Positions 47,491 to 59,029 of a stretch of 64,000 bases of DNA are shown in pieces (positions within the stretch are counted from its first letter, which is position 1; every line of letters starts with the position of its first letter). Source of the stretch: Verpa conica (Eukaryota; Ascomycota; Pezizomycetes; Pezizales; Morchellaceae); NCBI GenBank assembly GCA_033030425.1, contig JAUFSD010000019.1:1116001-1180000 (forward strand), written 5' to 3'. The notes under the pieces were generated by a model that was not told the origin of the DNA, did no database searches, and saw only the letters and a program-made list of their open reading frames with translations. A program made the position numbers and the translations under genes.

Positions 47491-50400
47491 ATGGTAAGCG
47501 CGCCGAGCTAGCTAATACTTCTAGTGTTATGGCCTAACAGATTGGTGAACAGACTGATCTGAATTTCCTCCGCGTACTTATAGACCCAGAAGACGCTCAG
47601 CTTGAGTAAGAGACTTACCCTATTCTATCCGTAGCTACCCCCGATGCTATATAGTATACTTATACCAATAAGTTGCTGACTCAATCATATCTGGAGTGAC
47701 AGTGTTGTTGCCGTTCATGGGCTCAATTACACAAATAGGGAAAACCATGCCGAGGAAACTTGGACGGCGTCAAACGGAAAGATGTGGCTGAAGGACTTCC
47801 TTCCTAAACAGCTTCCAGACGCACGGATCCTATTGTTCGGATACAACGCCAACGTGGCTTTCGATACTTCTGCTGTAGGTGCTGACGAGCAAGCGGGAGA
47901 TTTACTGAACCGGCTGTGGCTGTTGAGGCATAAGGACTCGAAGGTAAGGGTAAGAACATATTGTTTAAATCAAAGCTGATTTAGGTTGTAAAACTCTAGG
48001 TGAAAATAGATCGTCCTATAATGTTTATCTGCTATCAATTTGGTGGTATTATCGTTAAAAGGGTAACTAAGGCCCTCCATGTCACAATATCACAGCTAAT
48101 TATTAAAGGCTCTCTTCGATGCCGAACTTGACAAAGCCTATGTATCTATCCGCAACTTATGGTAAGTATATATAAAAATCAATAGAAGTAGTTTGCCATA
48201 TATTAAATGCTAATTTGTTTGGCAGCTACGGTATTGTCTTTTTTGCAACTCCGCATAGGGGCGGTAGGTTTGGAATGCTTGAAGAACTTGCAAGCACGTC
48301 TTTAGAAAACACCTTTATTGAAGCTCTTACTGAAGACTCACGGCCTACCGATGGAATAATCAAAGCATTCCGGCATCAGCTCAAAGCAAGATTAGTAATC
48401 AGCTTTTACGAGACTCTTCCATTAGAAAGGCTCGAGATTGTATGCTCTTCCTAATTATTTTTGAGGAAATTTGTAAAGATTTAGTTACTAATACGACTTG
48501 TTATCGTGTAGGTTATTGTGGATCGGAAGTCCGCCACGCTTGGGCTTTCTGGAACAAGGGAGAAAGAAGTACCATTGGATGCTAATCACGAAAGTCTCTG
48601 CAGGTTCGACAATTTTGACGGCGATGATTACACGCAGGTTAGGGGAAATATACAAGAGTTGATAGATAGTATAAAAGAGCTTGCGAGGAAACGGGAGGAA
48701 GCTATTAATGAGGCTAAAGCTAAGTCAGATTCAGATGGTAAGGCATAGGATAATTAATCCCAGTTTTGAACCTCTCACCTGCTAATTTCTTGACTGACGT
48801 AAGATGTTTTAATCAATAGAGAAAAATCGTAGGGATGTTTTGGACTATCTCTGCCCGAGTGCCTTTGACAGAAAGCATATCGAAATTAGCGGGAGAAGAA
48901 AAAAGAATACCGGAGAATGGTTTTTAGAGGAGCCACTGTTCCAGAAATGGGTTGAGAAAGACCTAAAATATCGTTTGCTTTGGGGGTACGGAATTGGTAT
49001 TTACATAATCATCAGCTTTTTGGCTCTGAAATTTAACTAACCCCAATAGCTGGAGCAGGAAAAACGTTTATCAGGTATATTACATGCTACATAGCATCTC
49101 TAGTATGTACTAGTTCTAGTCCTAGCCACTGAACTAAAAATTGTTCTTCCTACAGCTCCTTTGTTATTGATCACCTTCAAGGTCAAGCTTCAGAAAAAAA
49201 CTACGGAGTAGCATATATCTACTTCGACTATAATGAGCGAAGACAACAGACACCAATCAACATCCTCAGTAGTTTGGTTAAACAGCTTGCCGGCCAGCTC
49301 CAGGAACTCCCAACGGAGATTGACGACTTGTACCAAAAGCTTAAGTTTGAATTGAAAACTCCTACGGCTGCCGATATTTACACCACCCTAACCGCAGTTT
49401 CAAAATATTTTGTCCAAACATTCATCATCTGCGATGCGCTAGACGAATGCGACCCAAAAACACAAAGAAATGAGCTACTTCAGCTTTTTCGGCAGATGGA
49501 GGTAGATAGTGCCCGTATAAAGCTGTTCTTAACAAGTCGTGAACACTGCGAAGATATTCAATTCTCTCTCGAAAACTCAGCGAAAATTAGACTCTATGCA
49601 AAGGAGAAGGACATCCAGGCCTATATCCGTCAGAAAATCGATGAATATCCCCGGACAAAGCGTTTCTTTATGCAGGACAACCATGAAAGCGAAGTCATCT
49701 CACAAATTATGGAGTGTGCTAAGGAAATGTGAGTAACATAGCCATAAGCCTAGGAAATTCTTGACATACTAAGTCAAAAAAGGTTTTTGCTCGTCCATTT
49801 CTATACCGAACTTTTGTGCCAGCAAACCACCTTGTCGGAATTTTTGAACGAACTCGGGAAGCTTAAGGCCGTAGCTGATGTAGAACCATTGGACCAGATC
49901 TACGAGAGAGCTATCGCGAATATAAACAAACAAACTGCAAACCGAGCAAACTTGGCATTGACCATACTCTCGTGGCTCGTCAAAGCCCAGCGAACCCTTA
50001 CAATTAACGAAATGCGGGTTGCAGTATCTGTCAAACAAGACCAGTGCAAACTTCATCAACTAGACCTGCCTAATACAAAGACATTAGTCGATGTTTGTGG
50101 TGGCCTAGTGACATTAGACAAAAATAGTAATACCATCAGACTTACTCATTATACGGTCCAGGAGTATCTCCTAAGGAACTCCATACTCCCTCAAGACGCA
50201 GATTTCAGACTCACTATGGCATGCTGTACCTACCTCACATTCGACCACTTTTGCGGAGGCTCCGGTTTTATACCGAACTATCTAACACCACCGTTCCTAG
50301 AATATGCTGTCAGCTATTTACGCTTCCACATTAAAGAATGTGATGAGCCTTTATCGAAGGATCTTGTCCTCAAGCTTCTTGAAAATCCAGGAAATGTTGA

Positions 50401-52372
50401 TTGCTACCTAAAGACTCTACTCGTAGGACTCCGGTTGGCTAAAAGCACTTTTTTTCGTACCTGGCTAGGGCTGTCAGAGGACGATTGGAAATCAGGAGCG
50501 ATGGTTGGGAATATGAACATCAAAACTGATATGAATGTTTCCAAACAATTGCAGCTCTCCCTTTTAGCCGCTTGTATACTAGGACATAGTCTTGTAGTCC
50601 GCTCGTTGTTGGAAGGTGTCAACCCCGTCTACCTCACTGGGGGCAATAACTGCGTCTCAATCAACTCTACCAGTACTTTTTGGCTGAAGTCTTATGGAAC
50701 CCCCATATTGAATACACTCTGCCTAGCAGTGCTGTTAGCAGACAAAAAGCTAGTTGGCCTACTGCTTGAGAAAGGTGGTGATATTTCGGCGTTTGACAGC
50801 GACAGGGAAACGTTACTTCATATTTTGGTATATGAAGATAATACAGAAGCGGCGGAGCTCCTCCTCAAAACAGGCACCGATATCTCAGCAGTCGACAGCA
50901 ATGGAGACACTGCACTTCATATAGCCATGAATAGGGGGGGTTTAGGAATTGTCGAGTTACTCCTTAATAAAGGCGCCGATATTTCAGCAGTTGACAGTCA
51001 GGGGGACACTGTATTTCATATAGCCGTGAATAAGAGATATATAGAATTTGTCAAGTTACTCCTTGACAAAGGCGGCGATACCTCAGTAGTCAACAGCCAG
51101 GGAGACACTGTACTTCATACAGCCGCGAACAGGGGAGATGTCGGGATTTTCAAGTTACTCCTTGATAAAGGCGCCGATATATTAGCAGTGAACAGCAACA
51201 GGGACACTGTACTTCATACAGCCGCATACTTTGAGCATATAGGGGTGATCGAGGTCCTCCTCGAAAGAGGGGCCGATATCTCAGCAGCCAACGGCCAGGG
51301 AGATACTGCACTTCATATAGTCGCGAAGAGGGGGGATATCGGAATCTTCAAGGCCCTCCTTGATAAAGGCGCCGACATCTCAGCAGTGAACAAAAATAGA
51401 GACACTGTACTTCATATGGCTGCATACTTTGGGCATATAGAGATGGTCAGGGTCCTCCTCGAAAGAGATGCTGATATCTCAGCAGTCAATAGCCTGGGAC
51501 GCCCGGTACTTCATATGGCGGTAAATAAGGGATATGTTGGAGCTGCTAAGTTACTCCTTGACAAAGGCGCCGATATCTCAGCGGTCAACACCCACGGAGA
51601 CACTGCACTTTATGAAGCCGTAAGAAACGATAATAAATTAATGCTCGAGCTTCTCCTAGAAAGAGGCGCCGATATCTCAGCAACCAATAGTAATGGAAAC
51701 ACCGTACTTCATGAAGCAGTGTCTACGAGTTCTAAGGAAATGATCGAGCTCCTCCTCGAAAGAGGCGCCAATATATCAGTAGTGAATAATAACGGAGACA
51801 CTGTACTTCATACGGCCGCATACTTTGGGCGTATAGAATTAACCGAGTTCCTCCTTGAAAGAGGGGTCGATATCTTAGCAGTCAACAACAATGGAGGCAC
51901 TGTGCTTCATGTGGCCGCATACGTAGAGCATATAGGAGTAATCAAGACCCTCCTCAAAAGAGGCGCCGATATCTCAGTAGCCGATAACCACGGAGACACT
52001 GTACTTCATATGGCCGCATACTTTGGGTATAAAGTACTAATCGAGCTCCTCCTCGAAAGAGGGGCTGATATCTCAGCAGTCGATAGAATTGGGCGAACTG
52101 CGCTGCTTGTACACGTATCAAACCCTTGCGCATCCAAAGAAGTGATCCACCTACTCCTCGATAAAGGCGCGGATATTAACGCTATCGATAAATACGGACG
52201 CACTGCGTTGCATATCACACGATCAAAGGAGGTGATAGAGCTACTTATTGAGAGGGGTAGTTTCATCCACTTCCCATGGGTTTTAAAGGCATTTGCGCTA
52301 GAGCCTTTCCAAATCATGAAGCTTGCCTATAGCTACTACAAATACAGGTTTAAACCTCGAACAGAGATGTGA
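47491..52372 (+). CDS. NLR-like STAND protein: degenerate alpha/beta-hydrolase, NACHT, 15 ankyrin repeats
   Basis: Eleven exons, join(47491..47493,47541..47605,47697..47943,48000..48062,48109..48161,48226..48439,48512..48737,48820..48996,49050..49074,49156..49728,49783..52372), give 1411 aa in one frame. Residues about 22-270 form an alpha/beta-hydrolase (VVAVHGLN, GYNANV, IVFFATPHRGG), but the expected GHSLGG nucleophile site reads CYQFGG, with Gln118 for Ser. The NACHT domain has Walker A GIAGAGKT (about 348-355), Walker B IICDALDECD (about 447-457) and LTSREH. A winged-helix-like region follows (LTILSWLVKAQRTLTINEMR), then HYTVQEYLL. Fifteen 33-residue ankyrin repeats run from 50772 to about 52256. 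Fungal NLRs of this type act in non-self recognition and programmed cell death; that role here is inferred from architecture. The first coding exon would be only the ATG, which is the least certain part. Confidence 0.87.
50772..52256 (+). repeat. Tandem 99-nt repeat array encoding the NLR ankyrin repeats
   Basis: Fifteen tandem units, mostly 99 nt, each encoding a variant of the consensus GADISAVNSNGDTVLHxAA followed by a variable helix and LLLERGAD or LLLDKGAD. Nucleotide similarity is high between several units (recurrent GATATCTCAGCAGT and ACTGTACTTCAT blocks). Variation is concentrated between the LHxAA and LLLxR/K blocks, where ankyrin proteins contact ligands. Confidence 0.85.
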
Positions 52373-53029
52373 GTAAGCCTACTACCTGAATACTATTTCT
52401 ATCTTCCCCGTATGAAAACGCACTAAGTAGATGATACTAATAGGATTAAAAGAACTACGGGACTAGTTCAAAATGCGCCAGCACATACTACGAATGATAA
52501 CACAGACCTATAAAATGAAATCTAGAGTGATTTAGAACGGTAATAACTTTAATACCGGCTCATCTCGTAAGGCTTCCGCTCTTACTCTATTTCTTGCTCG
52601 TCCACATTGCTCGCGACTGAGATTTGTGCAAAAAGCAGATTTTATTTTTGCGCCCAATCATGTGCGGGGGTGCTAGGAATACACTTCGGAATTTTGTAAT
52701 AATCTCCTCTATAATTTATATTTTCTTGGATGATAGATCTCAGTACATTATTTTGTATCTCCTGTACTGTAGTAGAAGGCTTAAGATACTACATATTGAT
52801 TTTTTTAATTTATTAGTTATATATAGCTATACGGAATATAATACATATATTCCCCACATTAATTATATAGGAAATTAGTTAGACTATATGTAGACTATCA
52901 CACATAAGCCTCCCCCAATTAAGAACATGTTCATCACACAGTATCACTCGCCCTAAGTTACCTTCGATAACCTACCAGTGTGGCGGTCTGTGCCCTAATC
53001 CTTTTGAAGACAAACGTTGACGTCATGAA

Positions 53030-53165
53030 CGACACTAGTAACTAGTACTAAGTGCCATTTTAAACTGTATAAGTAGGGGCTCTCCCCTCTTATTCTTTCT
53101 TTTTCTCTTCTCTAGTTTTCAATCAACTTGTACTATAAGATATCAATTTATACTTTCTTTCAACA
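53030..53165 (+). repeat. Possible LTR remnant or promoter-like repeat, copy 1
   Basis: TATAAGTAGGGG (from 53068) is followed by CTCCCCTCTTATTCTTTC, a TTTTCTCTTCTC tract, an AATTTATA stretch and TTCAACA. The same order recurs at 55275-55417. TATA plus CT tract and a CA end are features of fungal LTRs. Target duplications, the TG start and a primer-binding site were not identified, so a shared promoter repeat is also possible. Confidence 0.4.
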
Positions 53166-54561
53166 AATTCCACATACACCCCCCGTACACTACGGACCAG
53201 CACCATTCCTCAGCTCCATCGTAGTCATCACATACATCATCGCACACTACGAACCACAACATCCCTCAACTACACCATGCTTCTTTAACTGCACCAGGCT
53301 ACTGCTATGTAGTGCTGGCCTATATGCGGATACCCCAGAATCTCCTGACTTGTCCAGTCGAGGATCTGAGGTTGAATCTCTAGGAGCTGACGATAAGATT
53401 ACGACTACCATTAACTCTCTCCTACCAATATTAGCTAACAACATAGCTACACTTACGTTTAGCGGTGTAAATAATAGCTCCAGCTTTGTTGCAACCCAAA
53501 TCGGATTCTAGAATTTCATAAATTATAGGCCTGTTCAGAAGTCAAAAGAGCAAGGGGCAGATGCAAGAGTAGTCATCTGGAGTACCTCTAGCAGCACAAC
53601 AAAGAGCGAGTTTCTATAGCTTTCTCGGAATTTATAGGACTAGGACAGACTTCCTGGTAAGGATAAGTTCCGGGTCTATACGGAGAAATACTGGATATTA
53701 AAAGAACTCTTCACCTGGATGTAGTATTGGACTACCTAAAACAAGCACCCTACCGGAACTATTGGTAGTTTATTAACACTAGAAGATGATCAGTGCCGAA
53801 GAAGAGCTCCCTACTGCTATTGGTCTGGGTAATGCTCATAGGATAATGGTAGACCAACCTGTACAGCTCGACCGTGAAAGTGAACAAGAATGTTACTTGT
53901 CTGCGTGGCAAGATATGTCTGTCGGGGTTGAAAAAACAAAGAGTGAGGAGAAGCATGTGTCAGTAGATCTTTTTCTGTATCTCTATATTTGGGGTTTTTC
54001 GTGGCTGGTGCGATCTAGACGGATGCTAATATGATCTTCTCATGTAGGCCTCTTACCTCATACCACATCACTCCCCCCCCTCTCAGGGCAAACTTCCTAG
54101 AAGTAGGTATATTTAGGGTACTGGAAAAGAATATTCAGAACAAGAGAATCAATACTCCTCACAGGCTATACTGTACGTTTTTTTATACCCAGCTAAGTAA
54201 CTATTATCTAATTTACCCACAAGAATTCCTGCCAATGCCTATGCTGCTGTCCCATGTACAGATGGGCAAATCAAAGGCAGCTAGAAATTGAAAAGAATAG
54301 CCAAAATACTTAACATCATTCATGTTAGCCTCATCGACAACGAAGAGGCTGTCGACCCCTGGAGGATACACAAACAAAAGAGCAGTTGCCATCAAGAACC
54401 TATGGTGTAGGTCTTCGAAGATAGCATAAACACCGGTCAAATTACACAAGTATAGACTCAGTTCAGCTTTGATGCACGGAAATGCAGTATCAAGTATTGA
54501 TTCGGTTGGTACACTTCGGCCAGCTACTCCTTATCAATAAATCCAACTACTCAGTCTAATA

Positions 54562-54774
54562 TTCCAAGGTCATTGTATTTCAAGAAGCATGCAAAAAATT
54601 TGACAACGACCCGAGCCTACATAAGGCTGGAATTTATGGCACCTTCGAGGAGCTAAAAAACAGATTAATGGTGTCAACTGCTCTTTATCCTATGTCGAAA
54701 GTAATGAATCTTTTTGCATGGGCATTAAGAAATTACTGGCTTCGTAATATAGGCCTCCTACATAGAAGATTATG
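54562..54774 (+). pseudogene. Stop-free coding-like remnant, unidentified
   Basis: A 70-codon stop-free stretch reads as a plausible soluble-protein fragment (VIVFQEACKKFDNDPSLHKA, FEELKNRLMVSTALYP, FAWALRNYWLRN). It has no start codon, is bounded by stops, and is preceded by AG, so it could be an exon remnant of a decayed gene or element. I do not recognise the family. Confidence 0.3.
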
Positions 54775-54920
54775 AGGTCACATGCCTCCTTCCAGGCAGT
54801 CAACTAGACGAAGTATGTATTTCTTTTCTCGTAATCTACACACACATGACTTACTGGGATAGCTTTTTTTATATTATAATAATTTCTTGGTCACACCTAC
54901 GGTTGCACACAAAGTTCATA

Positions 54921-55048
54921 TAGTATAATCACTCTATAAGGGATCGGGTTATAAGGATTGTCCCCTATACACTAGGCCCCTATAAGGGTATGACTCTATA
55001 ATGGTATGACATCGCTCGGGTTTTATATTCTTATGAGTGGCTATGCTG
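54921..55048. mobile_element. Short TIR element (MITE-like, copy 3 of 3), TA-flanked, most diverged
   Basis: 128 bp. The left end is TAGTATAATCACTCTATAAG; the right end reverse-complemented is CAGCATAGCCACTCATAAGA. Both ends are next to TA. It has internal CTATAAGGG repeats as in the other copies. The inverted repeats are less well matched, pointing to an older insertion. Confidence 0.6.
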
Positions 55049-55274
55049 TAGCACTAGAGAGTCAAACAATCACAAGCTTTGTTGTATGAGAGGCCAAAAG
55101 AAACTAATGAGTAAGCAGATAGATTGAACTAGATTGAAACCTTTAGAGACGAATATTACGCCGGAACTACCGGCGGACTCGTTGTGGCATTCATATATCG
55201 CTATATGATCACACCAGCGTCAGGAGGGGAAGCTCTCCGCTATCATTAGTTTTAGACCAAACGATTAGCATTAC

Positions 55275-55417
55275 ACTAGCAGTTAAGCTAGTATGTACTA
55301 GTAGTTGGTGACAGGTGTTCATAAATGGACTACAAAAAGGGGCCCACCCCTCCTTGTTCTTTCTTTTCTCTTTTGTTTTAAGTAATTAATATAAATTACA
55401 TTCTTTTTGCTTCAACA
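55275..55417 (+). repeat. Possible LTR remnant or promoter-like repeat, copy 2
   Basis: ACAAAAAGGGGCCCACCCCT, a TTGTTCTTTCTTTTCTCTTTT tract split by small changes, AATATAAATT, CATTCTTTTTGC and TTCAACA follow the same order as copy 1 in the same orientation, 2.2 kb apart. The TATA equivalent is mutated to TACAAAAA. This is the spacing expected of a small or partly deleted LTR element. Confidence 0.4.
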
Positions 55418-56702
55418 ATTAGTCCAGCTAGTATCACATGACATTAGGTCATCCTGCATTGCTAGAGATTGATTTGGGCCGGTCCACACCATAGTAATTA
55501 ATGATCTGGTCTTTTCCGGGCCGGCCTAAGTTAACCTCGACCAAAAACAGTGTCAAGAGTACTGCTTATTTGCATAGCAAGATATATCTACCAAACTCCC
55601 AAGAGTGAAGGGGAAAGGCTCGACAAGGGATCCCAGCCTATGAATCAGTGTTGAAGATACAGATAAATCTCCCTGAAATCTGCAGGAAACAGCTAAGAAA
55701 TCCCGGCGACACACTTCAGGATGATTTTTTTTAGGGTCAGTAACTGCTTCTTCGGGATACAAAGCTGTGTCCTGAGGGATGGCGACTTTGGGAGCTGGTG
55801 AACACATATGTCTGATTGGTTATTGGTAAAACTCAACCCTAGGATTGGTACCAACCAGATTGAATGAGTGGATAGAATAGTTATGCTTATGGAAGGGTTC
55901 TCTATAGAAGCGATCAATGAAAGATTTACTCACTTCTAAGATGCTTCTGGGAAAATAGAACATATCATTGCCTGCAAGAATTCAAGTTTTGAAGAGTAAG
56001 GATATGAGAGTGGCTGATGTATCTGACACAGCCATGTAGCTTTTTATGGAGGCTTAAAAGATGATACAACCAGCGCTATGGGAGCGAGCTAGAGGCATCG
56101 GGGATCTAGGGAGGAGAGGAGGGGGACCACCCGTCTTCTTCCAATGCTGTTCAGCTTAGAGAAATAAAAGACTGTTCTCCTCACTCTACGGGATAGATAA
56201 CTTTTCTAGTTTTTAACGGGACACTACATTGACATAAAGACCTATATGTATAACTTAAAGAGGTTCTATACTTAGTAGAGACATAGGAAAACCCCATTAT
56301 TATCAAACCTATTAAACTCTTTTCCGGGTCAGGGAACTTCAGCTCGTAGGTTCTCGACCAATTCGGGTATGTGATAGGTCTATTAAGAGTCAGTGCTGGG
56401 CAAGATAGAGTGATTAGTTACAAAGCGAATATACTGCAAAGTTTGTAGGTCTCGTTTAGGATGGTAAAAGTTAGTAGCTATTCTATGTTGCTACTTAGAT
56501 ATCTATCCACCCTTCCCTGAGTAATAATCACCAAATAGGATTACCAAACCCCAATACTTCTGACAGTCTTGGCGCCGCTTACAAACCCACACCACTTGGC
56601 AGACGCCACTCCCTACAACACCATACCTCTCAAGAAAAGCTCTCTCACCAACACCTCACCACATCTCACCTACCTACCTCCCATACCCCAACATACACCA
56701 CA

Positions 56703-57991
56703 ATGCCCCCCGCCGGCCCCAAATCAGACATAAACCGTAGCGGCGCCGAAGTCACAGACTTTCCTGCCGTCTGCAATGACTGCCTCTCAGCAACCGATAA
56801 CCCATTCATCCAGATGATTAAGGAGGACCGAGGCATGGAGTGCAAAATCTGTACGCGACCCTTCACTGTGTTCCGCTGGGCTGCGGACCGGACTAGTCGG
56901 TTCAAGAAGACAAATGTATGTCTCCCCCCTCTGTGTTTTCTCTTTTGTCGCGTAAGATACTGATTAGATTACCTATCTGCTAGATCTGCCTCACCTGCGC
57001 ACGTCTCAAGAACTGCTGCCAATGCTGCATGCTCGATCTCTCCTTCGGTCTCCCCATCGCCGTGAGGGATGCGGCACTCAAGCTCGTCGCGCAAGGACCC
57101 AGCTCGGGAATCAACAAAGAGTACTACGCGCAGAACCACGAAGGCGCGTTAACAGATGGGCAGGTTCCGGAGGAGTACGACAAGACCGATGCGGCGGCTC
57201 GAGACCTACTCAAGAAGTTGGCTCACAGTGAGCCGTACTATAAGAAGCGGAGAAACCCGGATTATAACAATAATGGGGGTGAGGGCTCGAGTGGTGGTGG
57301 AAACGGGGAGGGATCAAAGAGGATTGGACCTGGGCCGATTCGGACAGGTGGGAGGGGGGGTGATCGTGGCGGAAGAGGAAGGGGTGCCGGAAGAGGTGGG
57401 AGGGGTGGTGCTGGTGCTGGTGGGAGAGGGGGGAAGTTCCCGAGTGTTACGCAGCTTCCGCCGGGTCCGCAGGATATAATTCCGCCAGATGATCAATCAA
57501 TTACTTCGTTATTCCTTACAGGGTATGTTCTATCTCTCGGTGCTTAACTATGCTTGAATGGCTACTAACTACTTTACAGGGTTGAAGATGACCTCGCAGA
57601 ACACCACATCCGCACCTTCTTCTCCGCCTTCGGCCCTATCAAATCAATCGTCTGTGTCCACCGCTCCCGCTGCGCTTTTGTAAACTTCCAAACCAGATCA
57701 GGTGCCGAAGCTGCTGCTGTCTCCTGTCAGGGTAAAGCTATCATCTCTGGTTGCCCTCTGCGGATCCAATGGGGGCGAACAAGACCTTTGGGAAATATCG
57801 ACCGGTCACAAGCTGCTGCTATAGGGAGATCTGCGGCTGGTGCGGTTGCTGCAGCACAGGGCCAGAATGATGGTGAGGAAGAGGATGTGCAGCAACAGCA
57901 GGCGAATGATTTTGCAGACCTTGATGCGGCATTGGCAGCAAAACCACCGGGGGCAGATGATGCGCAGTATCCTAGCCAGTTGGCGACTTGA
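56703..57991 (+). CDS. slt11: Pre-mRNA-splicing factor Slt11/Ecm2 (Cwf5/RBM22 family)
   Basis: Three exons, join(56703..56915,56984..57522,57580..57991), give 387 aa, the usual length. The protein joins the NineTeen-complex side of the spliceosome and contacts U6/U2 snRNA around catalytic activation. The N-terminal zinc-binding part shows CNDCLS, MECKICTRPFTVFRW and CLTCARLKNCCQCCMLDLSFGLPI. Residues about 160-210 are a Gly/Arg-rich RGG segment. The C-terminal RRM shows LFLTGVEDDLAEHHIRTFF, RSRCAFVNF, and ends LRIQWGRTRPL. The last residues are Gln/Ala/Asp-rich. Introns have canonical borders, and the family motifs span both joins. The ATG follows a C-rich leader. RBM22's CCCH finger is not visible. 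Confidence 0.94.
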
Positions 57992-59029
57992 AAATGGGAC
58001 TAGAGCGTGCATTTTCTCTTTATATTTATTGTTTTCCTTTTATTCATGATGGCTGTGGTTCAATTTGACAATGCGTGTGGGCGTTCTTTTTATCGGGTAA
58101 TTGTACAGTAGTTATGAAAGATAGAGTATGAAAATGTGGTCTAGTAGGGGGATTTATACCAAAAAAAATGCGAAACAAGCAGGAATATTAATACCCAATC
58201 ATTTTTCTCATGATGAACAGCACTTCCCGGCACCTGTACCCCCAAGTGTCGATTTCGGTATCTTTATCGACTCGTTATCCCCCCTCTCGGTCTCATTATG
58301 TATCCGTAGCTCTGCCCATGATCAGTATCAACTACTAACCTCCCAAAAAACAATTCCTTCTTTTAGAAAGGAAGGGGGGACATACTATACCGCCCATCAT
58401 CCCCCAGTCTCCCTTGGACTACATTCTTCCTCAACACCGTCGCCACTTCCTGAGCATTCTTAACCAACTCTTTCGCCTCTTCACCCTCTGCCGAGAGGCT
58501 TCGATTCAGCTCGAACCCCCGACGGGCTTCTGAAAATGCCGCATTGAGGACGAACTTATCACCTTTTCATCCCACCCCCACATTAGCAAAATCGCTTTCC
58601 CTTAAGAGAGAGGAAGTATAGCTTGAAAAGAGAATGCTTGTTCCGGGAGATAATTACCCTGAAATGCAATCCTAGCGGAACGGAGAAGACTGCGATAAGC
58701 TGCAAGTGCCATTGTGTATCTGGTTGTATTGCGAGGGTGGGAGGGGGGTAAAAGCGCAGATATGCGAGTACGTTGAAGTTGGGGGGAGGGGGGTACGTTG
58801 CGGCTCTGCGAGGGGGTTCCCGTTGCCGCCGCCGATGCCGATGGCCCTTACTTCTGCTTTTTTCTTTGCCTTGATAGATGATAACCCCACTTACCCCTCC
58901 AGCACTCTATCCACGGGGGGTATATGTAAGTTTACAGACTACGACATACCTTCTTTTTGACTCAATGCCAAAGAATAGTGCTCTCCCTTCACCCTTCACC
59001 ATTCACCTATCCTCCTACATCCTCTAGAG
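57992..59029. other. Intergenic region between slt11 and the 779-aa protein gene
   Basis: 1.0 kb; 3' flank of slt11, then promoter of the next gene. Open frames at 58128-58463 and 58706-58960 show no motif. No RNA gene was seen. The base composition is not strikingly AT-rich. Confidence 0.55.

Larger units (their letters stand above)
52373..56702. other. Repeat-derived block between the NLR gene and slt11
   Basis: About 4.3 kb with no intact gene. It contains two similar promoter-like segments (53030-53165 and 55275-55417) that may be remnants of LTRs, an open frame after the first (to 53511), a stop-free coding-like remnant at 54562-54774, and a TIR element (54921-55048). From about 56100 onward the DNA probably belongs to the slt11 promoter, which becomes C-rich immediately before the ATG. 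Confidence 0.5.

Noticed and set aside
50772..52256. CRISPR-like regular repeats
   Set aside because: The 99-nt periodicity is an in-frame ankyrin-coding array in a eukaryotic gene, not a repeat-spacer structure.
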